A stretch of 52,889 bases of DNA from an uncultured Bacillota bacterium (GTDB lineage: Bacteria > Bacillota > Dehalobacteriia > UBA7702), in assembly GCA_902796855.1 (NCBI GenBank), contig CADBQN010000079.1, forward strand, positions 1 through 52,889. The letters run 5' to 3'. How positions within the stretch are numbered: the stretch's first letter is position 1; each line of letters begins with the position of its first letter. The position numbers and the translations under genes were made by a program. Under the pieces are notes generated by a model. That model was not told the DNA's origin and made no database searches. It saw nothing but the letters and a program-made list of their open reading frames with translations. Shown here in pieces: positions 15,746 to 23,406 of this stretch.

Positions 15746-16315
15746 ATGAGAAAAGATTTGGGTGTTATGGCCGGGATCTGCCCGATGCCTGTTTTGATGA
15801 TCGCCACTTACGACGAAAACGGGGTTATTGACGTGATGAACGCCGCCTGGGGCATGATGAACGGCACGGATAAAGTGACCCTTTGTCTCAGCGAAGGGCA
15901 TAAAACGACAAAGAACATCCGCGCCACCCGCGCTTTTACCGTCGGCCTCGCCGACCGGGCGCATATGCGCGAAGCGGACTTTTTCGGGATGGCCTCGGGA
16001 AACAAGGTCAGGGATAAATTTGAGCGCTCCGGCCTTCACGCCGAAAAAAGCGGTTTTGTCAACGCTCCCGTCATCACGGATTTTCCCGTCGTAATGGAAT
16101 GCGTTTTGGCGGAGATGGTGGAAACGGAGCATTTTCACGGTGTCGTCGGCCGCGTTGTCAATGTCAGCGCCGATGAGAAAGTCCTCGACGAAAACGGCAA
16201 AGTCGACGCCGGGAAACTGAACGCCCTCATTTTCGATACGTTCCGCGCCGGTTACTACACCATCGGCGAAAAGGCCGGTCAGGCCTGGGACGCCGGGAAG
16301 GAACTGATGAAGTAA
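15746..16315 (+). CDS. Flavin reductase-like FMN-binding split-barrel protein
   Basis: This 189-residue protein starts RKDLGVMAGICPMPVLMIATYDENG, then has NAAWGMM, HKTTKNIRATRAFTV and GVVGRVVNVSADE, as in the flavin reductase-like/FlaRed split-barrel family. These bind FMN and either reduce flavin or shuttle electrons. The position between a nitroreductase and a tautomerase suggests a shared role in redox or electrophile detoxification. The RBS is AGGAGAG just upstream. No signal peptide. Confidence 0.8.
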   Translation: MRKDLGVMAGICPMPVLMIATYDENGVIDVMNAAWGMMNGTDKVTLCLSEGHKTTKNIRATRAFTVGLADRAHMREADFFGMASGNKVRDKFERSGLHAEKSGFVNAPVITDFPVVMECVLAEMVETEHFHGVVGRVVNVSADEKVLDENGKVDAGKLNALIFDTFRAGYYTIGEKAGQAWDAGKELMK

Positions 16316-16333
16316 GAGGAAAGGAGGCCAAAC

Positions 16334-16561
16334 GTGCCTTACATCGCCGTAAAATGCTATCCGAGAGACGACGAGACAAAACGGCGTCTCGCCGAACGGC
16401 TCAGCGAAGTTATCATCGAGGAGCTGGGCTGTCCCGCCGCGGCGGTCACCGTTTCCGTTGAGGACGTGACGCCGGAAGCTTGGGAAGAAACCGTTGAAAA
16501 GAGGGAAATTGAACCCGGTCTCGATCATGTGCTGATCCGCTCCGGGGAAAAGCGATATTGA
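16334..16561 (+). CDS. 4-oxalocrotonate tautomerase-like protein
   Basis: This 75-residue protein starts with GTG, giving M-P-Y-I-A-V-K-C-Y-P. AAGGAGG lies about 7 nt upstream. After removal of Met, Pro1 would be the catalytic base that defines the tautomerase superfamily. The length is close to the 60-80 residues of small tautomerases. It is the last gene of the flavodoxin operon, before the terminator at 16573. Tautomerases of this type handle enol/keto isomers, which fits processing of enones or quinones with the upstream reductases. The physiological substrate is unknown. Confidence 0.75.
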   Translation: MPYIAVKCYPRDDETKRRLAERLSEVIIEELGCPAAAVTVSVEDVTPEAWEETVEKREIEPGLDHVLIRSGEKRY

Positions 16562-16572
16562 ACGTGGGAAAG

Positions 16573-16609
16573 AAAACGGAACGTGTCCTTTGGCGATAGG
16601 TTCCGTTTT
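16573..16609 (+). terminator. Terminator of the redox operon
   Basis: AAAACGGAAC (16573-16582) pairs perfectly with GTTCCGTTTT (16600-16609) and is followed by CTTATTTCC. Confidence 0.75.
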
Positions 16610-16633
16610 CTTATTTCCTTTAACGTTGGGATA

Positions 16634-16642
16634 TGGTATAAT
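16634..16642 (+). promoter_or_regulatory. Extended -10 promoter
   Basis: TGG-TATAAT lies about 35 nt before the second nitroreductase gene; no good -35 box is present, so it relies on the extended -10. Confidence 0.45.
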
Positions 16643-16675
16643 TTTCAGTAAAGAACGTGAAAATGAGGTGAGAAA

Positions 16676-17194
16676 ATGGATCTGTTTGAACTGATTTTGA
16701 ATCGCCGCAGCGTGCGGAAGTATACCGGCGAGAGCGTCAGTGAAGCGGCGCTGAACCGGATTTTGGCGGCGGGGCTGCTCGCTCCGACGGGGAAGAACAA
16801 AAAGCCCTGTGAGTTTTATCTCGTCCGTGATAAGGAACTGCTGAAGGAACTGTCGGCGGCGAAAAAAGCCGGCGGGGCGATGCTGGCCGACTGTGACGCC
16901 GCCATTGCCGTTCTCGCCGATCCGGAAGTTTCCGATACCTGGATCGAGGACAGCTCCATCGCGTTGAGTTATATGCAGCTGATGGCGGCGGAAAGCGGCG
17001 TCGGCAGCTGCTGGTGTCAGATGCGGCTGCGCTCCTCCGCCGAGGGGAAGGACGCCGAGGCCAATGTCCGCGCCGTTGTCGACGCGCCGCCGCGGTACCG
17101 CGTCGTCGGCGTGTTGGCGCTGGGCATCCCCGCGGAACAGCCGAAACCGCGGACGGAACGGGACGCCGATTTCAGCAAGGTCTTTGAGCTGTAA
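16676..17194 (+). CDS. Nitroreductase family protein (second copy)
   Basis: This 172-residue protein has LFELILNRRSVRKYTGESVS and APTGKNKKPCEFYLV, as in FMN-dependent nitroreductases, and later ALSYMQLMAAESGVGSCW. It is related to the protein at 15211 but has its own extended -10 promoter behind the terminator at 16573, so it is regulated separately. GAGGTGAG precedes the ATG. It heads a group with an alpha/beta hydrolase, a TfoX-N protein, tcdA and a C26 peptidase; the functional link within the group is not obvious. Confidence 0.8.
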   Translation: MDLFELILNRRSVRKYTGESVSEAALNRILAAGLLAPTGKNKKPCEFYLVRDKELLKELSAAKKAGGAMLADCDAAIAVLADPEVSDTWIEDSSIALSYMQLMAAESGVGSCWCQMRLRSSAEGKDAEANVRAVVDAPPRYRVVGVLALGIPAEQPKPRTERDADFSKVFEL

Positions 17195-17218
17195 GCGGGC
17201 GGAACGGAATCAGAACAA

Positions 17219-17902
17219 ATGACGGATATCACTCATTATTATACGGAACGGGGCGAGGGCGAACCCTTGATCCTTCTCCACGGCAACGGTGAGGACAGCT
17301 CCTATTTTTCGGCGCAGATAACGGCGTTTTCCGCCTGCCGCCGCGTCATCGCTTTGGATACACGGGGGCACGGAAAAACGCCCCGTGGCGAAAAGCCCTT
17401 TACGATCCGGCAGTTCGCCGACGATCTCGCTGATTTTATGGCGGTTCGGGGAATCGCCGCCGCGGATCTCCTCGGCTTTTCCGACGGCGCCAATATCGCG
17501 ATGGTCTTTGCCCTGAAGTATCCGGAAAAAACGAAAAAACTGATTTTGAACGGCGGCAATCTCGACCCGAAGGGCGTTAAGAAGCGGGCGCAGATTCCCA
17601 TTGAGTGGGGCTTCCGCTTTGCCGGGCTGTTTGCCTCAAAAAAGGAGACCGCCGCGGCCAAACGGGAGCTCTTGGGACTGATGGTTAACGACCCCTTTAT
17701 CGAGGCGGCGGAGCTCGCCGCCATCAAAAAGAAAACACTGGTCATTGCCGGTACCCGGGATCTGATCAAAGCGGAGCATACCCGTTTGATCGCCGGGAGC
17801 ATCCCCGGCGCGGAGCTGGCTTTTATAAAGGGCGGCCACTTTATTGCCGCGAAGAACCCCGACGCCTTTAACGCGCGGGTGCTGAATTTTTTAAATCAAT
17901 GA
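17219..17902 (+). CDS. Alpha/beta hydrolase
   Basis: This 227-residue protein has the oxyanion-hole motif LLHGNGED (about 19-26) and DTRGHGKT. The nucleophile elbow is GFSDGA with Ser88, the acid is probably Asp182 in AGTRDLIK, and the base is His208 in KGGHF. The triad is complete and the lid is short. It is cytoplasmic, with no signal peptide. It lies 24 nt after the nitroreductase gene with only a weak RBS. The substrate cannot be named. Confidence 0.85.
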   Translation: MTDITHYYTERGEGEPLILLHGNGEDSSYFSAQITAFSACRRVIALDTRGHGKTPRGEKPFTIRQFADDLADFMAVRGIAAADLLGFSDGANIAMVFALKYPEKTKKLILNGGNLDPKGVKKRAQIPIEWGFRFAGLFASKKETAAAKRELLGLMVNDPFIEAAELAAIKKKTLVIAGTRDLIKAEHTRLIAGSIPGAELAFIKGGHFIAAKNPDAFNARVLNFLNQ

Positions 17903-17914
17903 GAGGAACAGACC

Positions 17915-18229
17915 ATGGCATCGACAAAAGCGTATCTCGATTTTATACTTGAACAGCTTTCCGAAACGGAAGACATTTCTTTTCGCCCCATGATGGGAGA
18001 ATATATCCTGTACTGCCGCGGCCGTGTCGTCGGCGGCATTTACGACGACCGCTTTCTCGTCAAGGTCACGAAAGGCGCTTCCGCGCTGCTCCCCGACGCC
18101 GTGAGGGAACTGCCCTATGAAGGGGCAAAGGAAATGCTCCTCGTCGATGAGGTCGAGGATAAAGCGTTTTTGAAAACGCTGCTGGAAACAATGGCGGCGG
18201 AACTGCCGCCGCCGAAAAAGAAGAAATAA
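17915..18229 (+). CDS. TfoX N-terminal domain protein
   Basis: This 104-residue protein has YLDFILEQL, FRPMMGEYILYCRGRVVGGIYDDRFLVKVT and YEGAKEMLLVDEVED, the pattern of the TfoX/Sxy N-terminal domain. TfoX-like proteins regulate competence in some Gammaproteobacteria, but single-domain versions in Firmicutes have no established role. A run of Pro and Lys ends the protein. AGAGGA is the RBS, and the gene follows the hydrolase by 12 nt. Confidence 0.8.
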   Translation: MASTKAYLDFILEQLSETEDISFRPMMGEYILYCRGRVVGGIYDDRFLVKVTKGASALLPDAVRELPYEGAKEMLLVDEVEDKAFLKTLLETMAAELPPPKKKK

Positions 18230-18309
18230 CCCCGTGTTTTACTGGTGCTCCGATTTTTTGAGCCGGAGCGGAACGCCGGTATGCCACCGGCAGAGAGAAG
18301 GCCTGCGGA

Positions 18310-19044
18310 ATGGAAAACTCCTTTGAGAGAACTGAAATGCTGTTGGGAAAAGCGGCCATGGAAAAGCTGGCGTCGTCCCGCGTCGCCGTCTTTGGCGTCG
18401 GCGGCGTCGGCGGTTATGTCGTGGAAGGACTGGCCCGCTGCGGCGTCGGCGCTCTCGATCTCATTGACAGCGATACCGTCGACGTGACGAATATCAACCG
18501 TCAGATCATCGCGACGGAAAAGACTCTCGGTATGGCGAAAGTCGATGTGGCGGCGGAGCGTGTCGCCTCCGTTTCGCCGTCCTGCGAGGTAACGGCGCAC
18601 CGCCTGTTCTATCTGCCGGAAACGGAAGACCGCTTTGATTTTCGGCGCTATGATTACGTTGTCGACGCCATCGACACCGTCGCGGGGAAGATCTCCCTGA
18701 TCGAGAAAGCCAAGAGGGAAGGGGTCCCGGTCATCTCCTCGATGGGCGCGGGCAATAAACTGGATCCCACCGCGTTCCGGGTAGCGGATATCTACGCAAC
18801 GTCGGTCTGCCCTTTAGCCCGGGTCATCCGCGCGGCCTGCCGCAAGCGGGGGATCGACGCGTTAAAAGTCGTCTACTCCGAGGAAAAGCCTCTCGTTCCC
18901 CGATATGTTGAGGAAAGCGGCGAAAAAAAGGCGGGCCGGGCCGTTCCCGGTTCCGTGTCCTTTGTGCCCTCGGTTGTGGGCCTCATTATCGCCGGAGAGG
19001 TCGTAAAGGACCTGATCGCTTTTGACCCGGAAAACGCGAATTGA
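18310..19044 (+). CDS. tcdA: tRNA threonylcarbamoyladenosine dehydratase
   Basis: This 244-residue protein is of the E1-like ThiF/MoeB family. It has the ATP-binding GVGGVGG loop (29-35), then DSDTVDVTNINRQ, DAIDTVAGK and SSMGAGNKLDPT, which together identify TcdA/CsdL. The enzyme uses ATP to cyclise t6A37 of tRNA to ct6A. The start is the first ATG of the frame with a weak AGAGAAGG site. It is followed by the C26 peptidase gene after 25 nt. Confidence 0.88.
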   Translation: MENSFERTEMLLGKAAMEKLASSRVAVFGVGGVGGYVVEGLARCGVGALDLIDSDTVDVTNINRQIIATEKTLGMAKVDVAAERVASVSPSCEVTAHRLFYLPETEDRFDFRRYDYVVDAIDTVAGKISLIEKAKREGVPVISSMGAGNKLDPTAFRVADIYATSVCPLARVIRAACRKRGIDALKVVYSEEKPLVPRYVEESGEKKAGRAVPGSVSFVPSVVGLIIAGEVVKDLIAFDPENAN

Positions 19045-19069
19045 GAAAACGGTAAGGAAATTTTGCGAT

Positions 19070-19807
19070 ATGGAACAGGTGTGTAAAAGAAGAGAAAAAG
19101 GCGAAAGACCCGTGATCGGCGTCACGCCTTTGCTGGACCAGGAACGGGAGAGCCTTTGGATGCTCCCCGGCTATTTTCAGGGCGTCCTCGACGCCGGCGG
19201 TATCCCGATGATGCTCCCGCTCTGCGATGACAGGGCGCTTCTTCAGGATGTGGCCGACCTTTGTGACGGCTTTCTTTTTACCGGCGGTTATGACGTTTCT
19301 CCCACGGTCTACGGAGAGGCGACGGCCTATGATACGGTGATTGCCAGCCCCGAGCGGGACGATATGGAAGCGGCGCTGCTTTGGGAAATCCTGCGGCGTG
19401 ACAGACCGCTTTTCGGCATCTGTCGGGGACTTCAGATCATCAACGCCGCTCTCGGCGGCACGCTCTATCAGGATCTTACCGCCCAGCATCCCTCTGAAAC
19501 GGAGCATTGTCAGCCCGCGCCCTATGACCGTCCGATCCACACCGTTTCCGTTACGGCGGGAACGCCGCTCTTTTCCCTCGTCGGCCGGGAAGAATTCGCG
19601 GTGAACAGCTATCATCATCAGGCCGTTCGTGACCTCGCGCCGGATCTGAAAACGATGGCCGTTTCCGAGGACGGTCTCATCGAGGCGGCCTATATGCCGG
19701 GAAAGAAATTTGTCTGGGCCGTTCAGTGGCATCCGGAATACAGCCTCCGCCGGGATGAAGAAAGCCCGGCGCTGTTCCGCAGGTTCATCGCGGCCTGCGC
19801 GGACTGA
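19070..19807 (+). CDS. Gamma-glutamyl-gamma-aminobutyrate hydrolase family (peptidase C26)
   Basis: This 245-residue class I glutamine amidotransferase-like hydrolase has TGGYDVSP (about 71-78), the nucleophile Cys118 in FGICRG, and His221 and Glu223 in QWHPE, so the triad is complete. Family members cleave gamma-glutamyl amides such as gamma-glutamyl-GABA. The frame extends to a TTG at 19022 inside tcdA, but TAAGGAAA before the ATG at 19070 supports the shorter start. A terminator follows at 19869. Confidence 0.85.
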   Translation: MEQVCKRREKGERPVIGVTPLLDQERESLWMLPGYFQGVLDAGGIPMMLPLCDDRALLQDVADLCDGFLFTGGYDVSPTVYGEATAYDTVIASPERDDMEAALLWEILRRDRPLFGICRGLQIINAALGGTLYQDLTAQHPSETEHCQPAPYDRPIHTVSVTAGTPLFSLVGREEFAVNSYHHQAVRDLAPDLKTMAVSEDGLIEAAYMPGKKFVWAVQWHPEYSLRRDEESPALFRRFIAACAD

Positions 19808-19868
19808 GTGGGAAGCCGCCAAAAGCGCGAAAGAAGTTCCTCCTTTCTGATTACATCAATCCTCCGCG

Positions 19869-19898
19869 GCACTTCCGAAAGGGAGTGCTGTTTTGTTT
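19869..19898 (+). terminator. Terminator with GNRA loop
   Basis: GCACTTCC (19869-19876) pairs with GGGAGTGC (19881-19888), with one G-U pair, around a GAAA loop, then TGTTTTG. Confidence 0.7.
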
Positions 19899-19947
19899 GC
19901 CTTGGAAACCGCGCCTTTTTCGACGCGAAACGTACAATATTTTTTTC

Positions 19948-19976
19948 TTTACATGCGGAGCGTCCTGTGTTACAAT
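19948..19976 (+). promoter_or_regulatory. Promoter of the methyltransferase/metal operon
   Basis: TTTACA (19948-19953), 17-nt spacer, TACAAT (19971-19976). Transcription should start near 19983, giving an mRNA leader of about 125 nt. Confidence 0.7.
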
Positions 19977-19984
19977 GAACGAAG

Positions 19985-20044
19985 TTAGAAGCATTTAACT
20001 AAATGAAGTTCTTTCTTTTTTGCGCTGTGATTAGATATAACTAA
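19985..20044 (+). promoter_or_regulatory. Candidate operator sites with TTAG/CTAA dyads
   Basis: TTAG-N10-CTAA (19985-20002) and TTAG-ATATAA-CTAA (20031-20044) lie just after the predicted start site, and GGTTAGT recurs at about 20070. AAGTTAG (19982-19988) and CTAACTT (20041-20047) could also pair as RNA. TTAG...CTAA dyads resemble DtxR-type metalloregulator sites, but no such regulator is in the window. Confidence 0.35.
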
Positions 20045-20108
20045 CTTTGACCAAAAACGCGGAAAAGGAGGTTAGTCTATCTCAGGCTCAAACAGAACGG
20101 AGGAAACA

Positions 20109-20732
20109 ATGAAAGATTATGAAAAACTATCCCGGGAGCATTTCAACGGTCAGGCCGCTGTCTACGATGAGCGGAACACTGTCTATTACTCGCGGGAGGG
20201 GAAAATCAGCTGCAACGATATCGCGTCTCTGCTGCGTTCCGTTTTCTTTGAAAAGCTGCTGGACGTGGGCTGCGGGACCGGTTATCTCATCGACTTGCTG
20301 GCCCGGGAGAAACAATGCGGTTTTTATGGGTTGGATCTGTCCGAAAAAATGATCGAAGCGGCGAAAAACAAAAAGATTCCCGGCGCTGTTTTTGTTGTCG
20401 GCACCGCGGATCACCTCCCTTACGGGAGCGAAAGTTTTGATGTCGTGACCTGTTCCCAAAGTTTCCATCATTATCCGTATCAGGAAAAAGCGATGCGGGA
20501 GGCGTTCCGCGTTCTAAAGCGGGGCGGGCTCTATGTCCTTTCCGACACCGGCATCGGCGGCGTCGGCGCGATGATCGACAATCATATTTTGTTCAAACTG
20601 ACGAGAAGCGGCGATTGCCGTACCCAAAATCGCCGTTCCATCGCGAAGATGATGAAGAAGACCGGTTTTGAAGTCGTGGACTGCCGTCAGGTGCGGGGGT
20701 TCATCTATACCGTGGTCGGGAAAAAGCCCTGA
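20109..20732 (+). CDS. Class I SAM-dependent methyltransferase
   Basis: This 207-residue protein has motif I LLDVGCGTGYL (about 50-60), motif II YGLDLSEKM, and the post-motif SFDVVTCSQSFHHYP followed by FRVLKRGGLYVLSD, typical of the Methyltransf_11 family. It is probably a small-molecule methyltransferase. It follows a leader of about 125 nt and has GGAGG upstream. It is the first gene of a probable operon with a ZIP transporter and two ABC exporter-type subunits, which suggests modification of a metal chelator or of a transported compound. The substrate is not predictable. Confidence 0.8.
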   Translation: MKDYEKLSREHFNGQAAVYDERNTVYYSREGKISCNDIASLLRSVFFEKLLDVGCGTGYLIDLLAREKQCGFYGLDLSEKMIEAAKNKKIPGAVFVVGTADHLPYGSESFDVVTCSQSFHHYPYQEKAMREAFRVLKRGGLYVLSDTGIGGVGAMIDNHILFKLTRSGDCRTQNRRSIAKMMKKTGFEVVDCRQVRGFIYTVVGKKP

Positions 20733-20786
20733 GCGGGCCGCGGCCTTGTTCGGCCATAATGATTCAAAGAAAGGAGAACGGGTTCG

Positions 20787-21566
20787 ATGTGGATTCAGAC
20801 AGCGGAAGGGATCTTGATCCCTTTCCTCGGGACGAGCCTCGGCGCGGCCTGCGTGTTTTTTTTGAGGGAAGAAATCGGGGAAAAGACCCGGAAGGGACTT
20901 TTGGGCTTTGCTTCCGGTATCATGGTGGCGGCGTCCTTTTTCAGTCTGTTGCTGCCCGGTCTGGAACAGGCCGCCTCGGCGGAGCGATGGTTCTTTCTGC
21001 CGGTGGCGGCGGGGTTTTTGACCGGGATGATGTTCATCCTTGTCCTCGATCTGCTGATTCCCCATATGCATATGGACACGAGTGAGGAGGGCCCGAAAAC
21101 GGGCCTGAAATCGACGACAAAGCTGGTCCTCGCCGTGACGCTCCACAACATCCCCGAAGGGATGGCGGTGGGGATCGTGTTTGCCGGCTGGATGTACGGC
21201 AACGACACCATTTCGATCATGGGGGCGCTGGCGCTTTCCGTCGGTATCGCCCTCCAGAATTTTCCCGAGGGCGCCATTGTATCGATGCCCCTTCGGGCCG
21301 AGGGAATGTCCCGGCCGAAGACGTTTCTCTGCGGCGTCCTCTCCGGTGTGGTGGAGCCCATCGGCGCGCTGCTCACCATCGCGGCTTCCGGCTTGTTTCT
21401 GCCGATCCTTCCCTTTTTGCTGAGTTTCGCGGCGGGAGCCATGATCTATGTTGTCATCGAAGAGATGATCCCGGAAATGGCCGGCTCCGTCCATTCCAAT
21501 ATCGGCACCGTCTGCTTCGCGCTGGGCTTTACCCTGATGATGGCTTTGGATACCCTCTGTTCCTGA
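20787..21566 (+). CDS. ZIP family metal transporter
   Basis: This 259-residue protein has about eight membrane segments. TM4 carries HNIPEG (120-125) and TM5 carries QNFPEG (157-162), the paired metal-binding motifs of ZIP carriers; the first motif is canonical and the second has Gln for His. A short His-containing cytoplasmic loop (IPHMHMD) lies between TM3 and TM4. ZIP proteins import zinc, iron or other divalent cations. AAAGGAG precedes the ATG at about 10 nt. It lies between the methyltransferase and an ABC pair. Confidence 0.88.
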   Translation: MWIQTAEGILIPFLGTSLGAACVFFLREEIGEKTRKGLLGFASGIMVAASFFSLLLPGLEQAASAERWFFLPVAAGFLTGMMFILVLDLLIPHMHMDTSEEGPKTGLKSTTKLVLAVTLHNIPEGMAVGIVFAGWMYGNDTISIMGALALSVGIALQNFPEGAIVSMPLRAEGMSRPKTFLCGVLSGVVEPIGALLTIAASGLFLPILPFLLSFAAGAMIYVVIEEMIPEMAGSVHSNIGTVCFALGFTLMMALDTLCS

Positions 21567-21624
21567 CGGAAATTTAACTTTTATAATATGGTTGAATCGA
21601 CGAACGAGAAAGGAGTTGATACAT

Positions 21625-23406
21625 TTGAACAAAGAAAAAAAGCGATCCGCGCTTTCAAAATTGCTGCGCTATGCCGGCGGCCATCGGTTTTTGACCTATG
21701 TTTCCTGGCTGCTCTCGGCAATCAGCGCCGTTTTGGCGCTGATGCCCTTTGTATTCCTATGGCGCATCATTATGGAGGTCATCGCTGTCAATCCCCGTTT
21801 TGACGAGGCGGAATCCATTGTGACCAACGGCTGGCTCGCGCTGGGCTTTACGCTGCTGTCCATGATCGTTTACCTTGCGGCCCTGATCTGTTCCCATCTG
21901 GCGGCTTTCCGCGTCGCCGGAAACATGAAAAAAGCGATGCTCCGCCACATCAAGACGCTGCCCATCGGTTTTGCCGACCGCATCGGCACCGGGAAAGTAC
22001 GGCGCACCGTGATGGAAGCCACCGCGGCGACGGAAACTCTTTTGGCGCATAACCTTCCGGATACGGCCGGCGGCGTGGCAACGTCCGCCGCCATGATCGC
22101 GCTGCTCTTTGTTTTCGATTGGCGCTTTGGCGCCGTCTCGCTCCTTTCGATGCTCCTGGGGGTCTTCGCCATGTCACGCATGGCCGGTCCGCGTATGTCC
22201 GGGGATATTCGCGCCTATCAGAACGCTCTGGAAAATATGAGCAATGAAGCGGTTGAGTATATCCGTGGGATCCCGGTGGTGAAGACCTTTGGACAGACCG
22301 TTTTCTCCTTTCATCGCTTTAAAAAAGCCATCGATGATTACGGTACGTACTGTGTGCGCTACACCACGTCCTGCCGCGGAGCGATGGTGGCTTTTACTGT
22401 ATTGATTCACAGTTCTTTCGCCTTTATTACCGGTTTGGCGCTGGTGCTTCTTAACGGAGAGGCGGCGGAGGAGATTCTGGCGTCCTTCCTGTTCTACGTC
22501 ATTTTTACACCGATCATCGCCACGACGATGAATCGTTTGATGTTCCTCACGGAAGGCGTTATGCTTATCAACGACGCCGTTCGCCGCGTCGACTATATCA
22601 TGGAGCTGAAGCCGCTGCCAAAACCCCTTGTCTCAAAAAAGCCGAAGGACGCCTCGGTGGAGCTGCGCGACGTCACGTTTCGATACGGCGACAGCGCTTC
22701 CGCCGCCGTTCGGCATGTGAGTCTTTCGGCGGCGAAAAATGAGCTTGTGGCGCTGGTGGGTCCTTCCGGCAGCGGCAAAACTACCCTCGCGGCGCTGGCT
22801 GCCCGCTTTTTTGACGCGGAGAGCGGTTCTGTTCGCGTCGGCGGTGTCGATGTGCGGGAAATCGATGAGGAAACGCTGATGAACACCGTCTCTTATGTGT
22901 TTCAGGACAGCCGTTTGCTCAAGGGAACCATCGCGGAAAACCTTCGGCTGGCAAAACCCGACGCCACCGACGCGGAGCTTTTCTCCGCCCTCAAAAAAGC
23001 GCAGTGTATGGATATCATCAAAAAATTGCCTCAGGGAATCGATACGGTCCTCGGCAGTGAGGGGACATACCTTTCCGGCGGGGAACAGCAGCGCGTCGCC
23101 GTTGCCAGGGCGCTGCTGAAAAAAGCGCCGGTGGTGCTTCTGGATGAGGCTACGGCTTTTGCCGACCCGGAAAACGAGGTTTTGATGCAGAGAGCGTTCA
23201 CGGAATTGGTGAAGGACGCCACGGTCATTGTCATTGCTCACCGTCTCTCGACGATTCGGGGCGCCGATAGGATTTACGTCCTTGAGGAGGGGCGCATCGT
23301 TCAGGAGGGGCGTCATGAGGAACTGTGCCGGGAAACGGGACTTTACCGGCAGATGTGGGACGAATATCAGACCGCTGCGAATTGGAAAGTGGGTGAAACA
23401 GCGTGA
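21625..23406 (+). CDS. ABC transporter, fused permease-ATPase (YbtP/IrtA-like)
   Basis: This 593-residue type IV ABC half-transporter has an N-terminal six-helix membrane domain, then an ATPase with Walker A GPSGSGKTT, signature LSGGEQQR, Walker B VVLLDEATAFADPENE and the H-loop IAHRLS. The ATAFADPENE variant is frequent in siderophore-type heterodimers such as IrtA/YbtP, which import despite an exporter fold. A TTG at 21625 follows AAGGAG by 9 nt and is preferred to the TTG at 21592. It overlaps the next ABC gene by 4 nt (GTGA), as expected for partners. A role in metal or metallophore transport is inferred from the ZIP neighbour. Confidence 0.82.
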   Translation: MNKEKKRSALSKLLRYAGGHRFLTYVSWLLSAISAVLALMPFVFLWRIIMEVIAVNPRFDEAESIVTNGWLALGFTLLSMIVYLAALICSHLAAFRVAGNMKKAMLRHIKTLPIGFADRIGTGKVRRTVMEATAATETLLAHNLPDTAGGVATSAAMIALLFVFDWRFGAVSLLSMLLGVFAMSRMAGPRMSGDIRAYQNALENMSNEAVEYIRGIPVVKTFGQTVFSFHRFKKAIDDYGTYCVRYTTSCRGAMVAFTVLIHSSFAFITGLALVLLNGEAAEEILASFLFYVIFTPIIATTMNRLMFLTEGVMLINDAVRRVDYIMELKPLPKPLVSKKPKDASVELRDVTFRYGDSASAAVRHVSLSAAKNELVALVGPSGSGKTTLAALAARFFDAESGSVRVGGVDVREIDEETLMNTVSYVFQDSRLLKGTIAENLRLAKPDATDAELFSALKKAQCMDIIKKLPQGIDTVLGSEGTYLSGGEQQRVAVARALLKKAPVVLLDEATAFADPENEVLMQRAFTELVKDATVIVIAHRLSTIRGADRIYVLEEGRIVQEGRHEELCRETGLYRQMWDEYQTAANWKVGETA

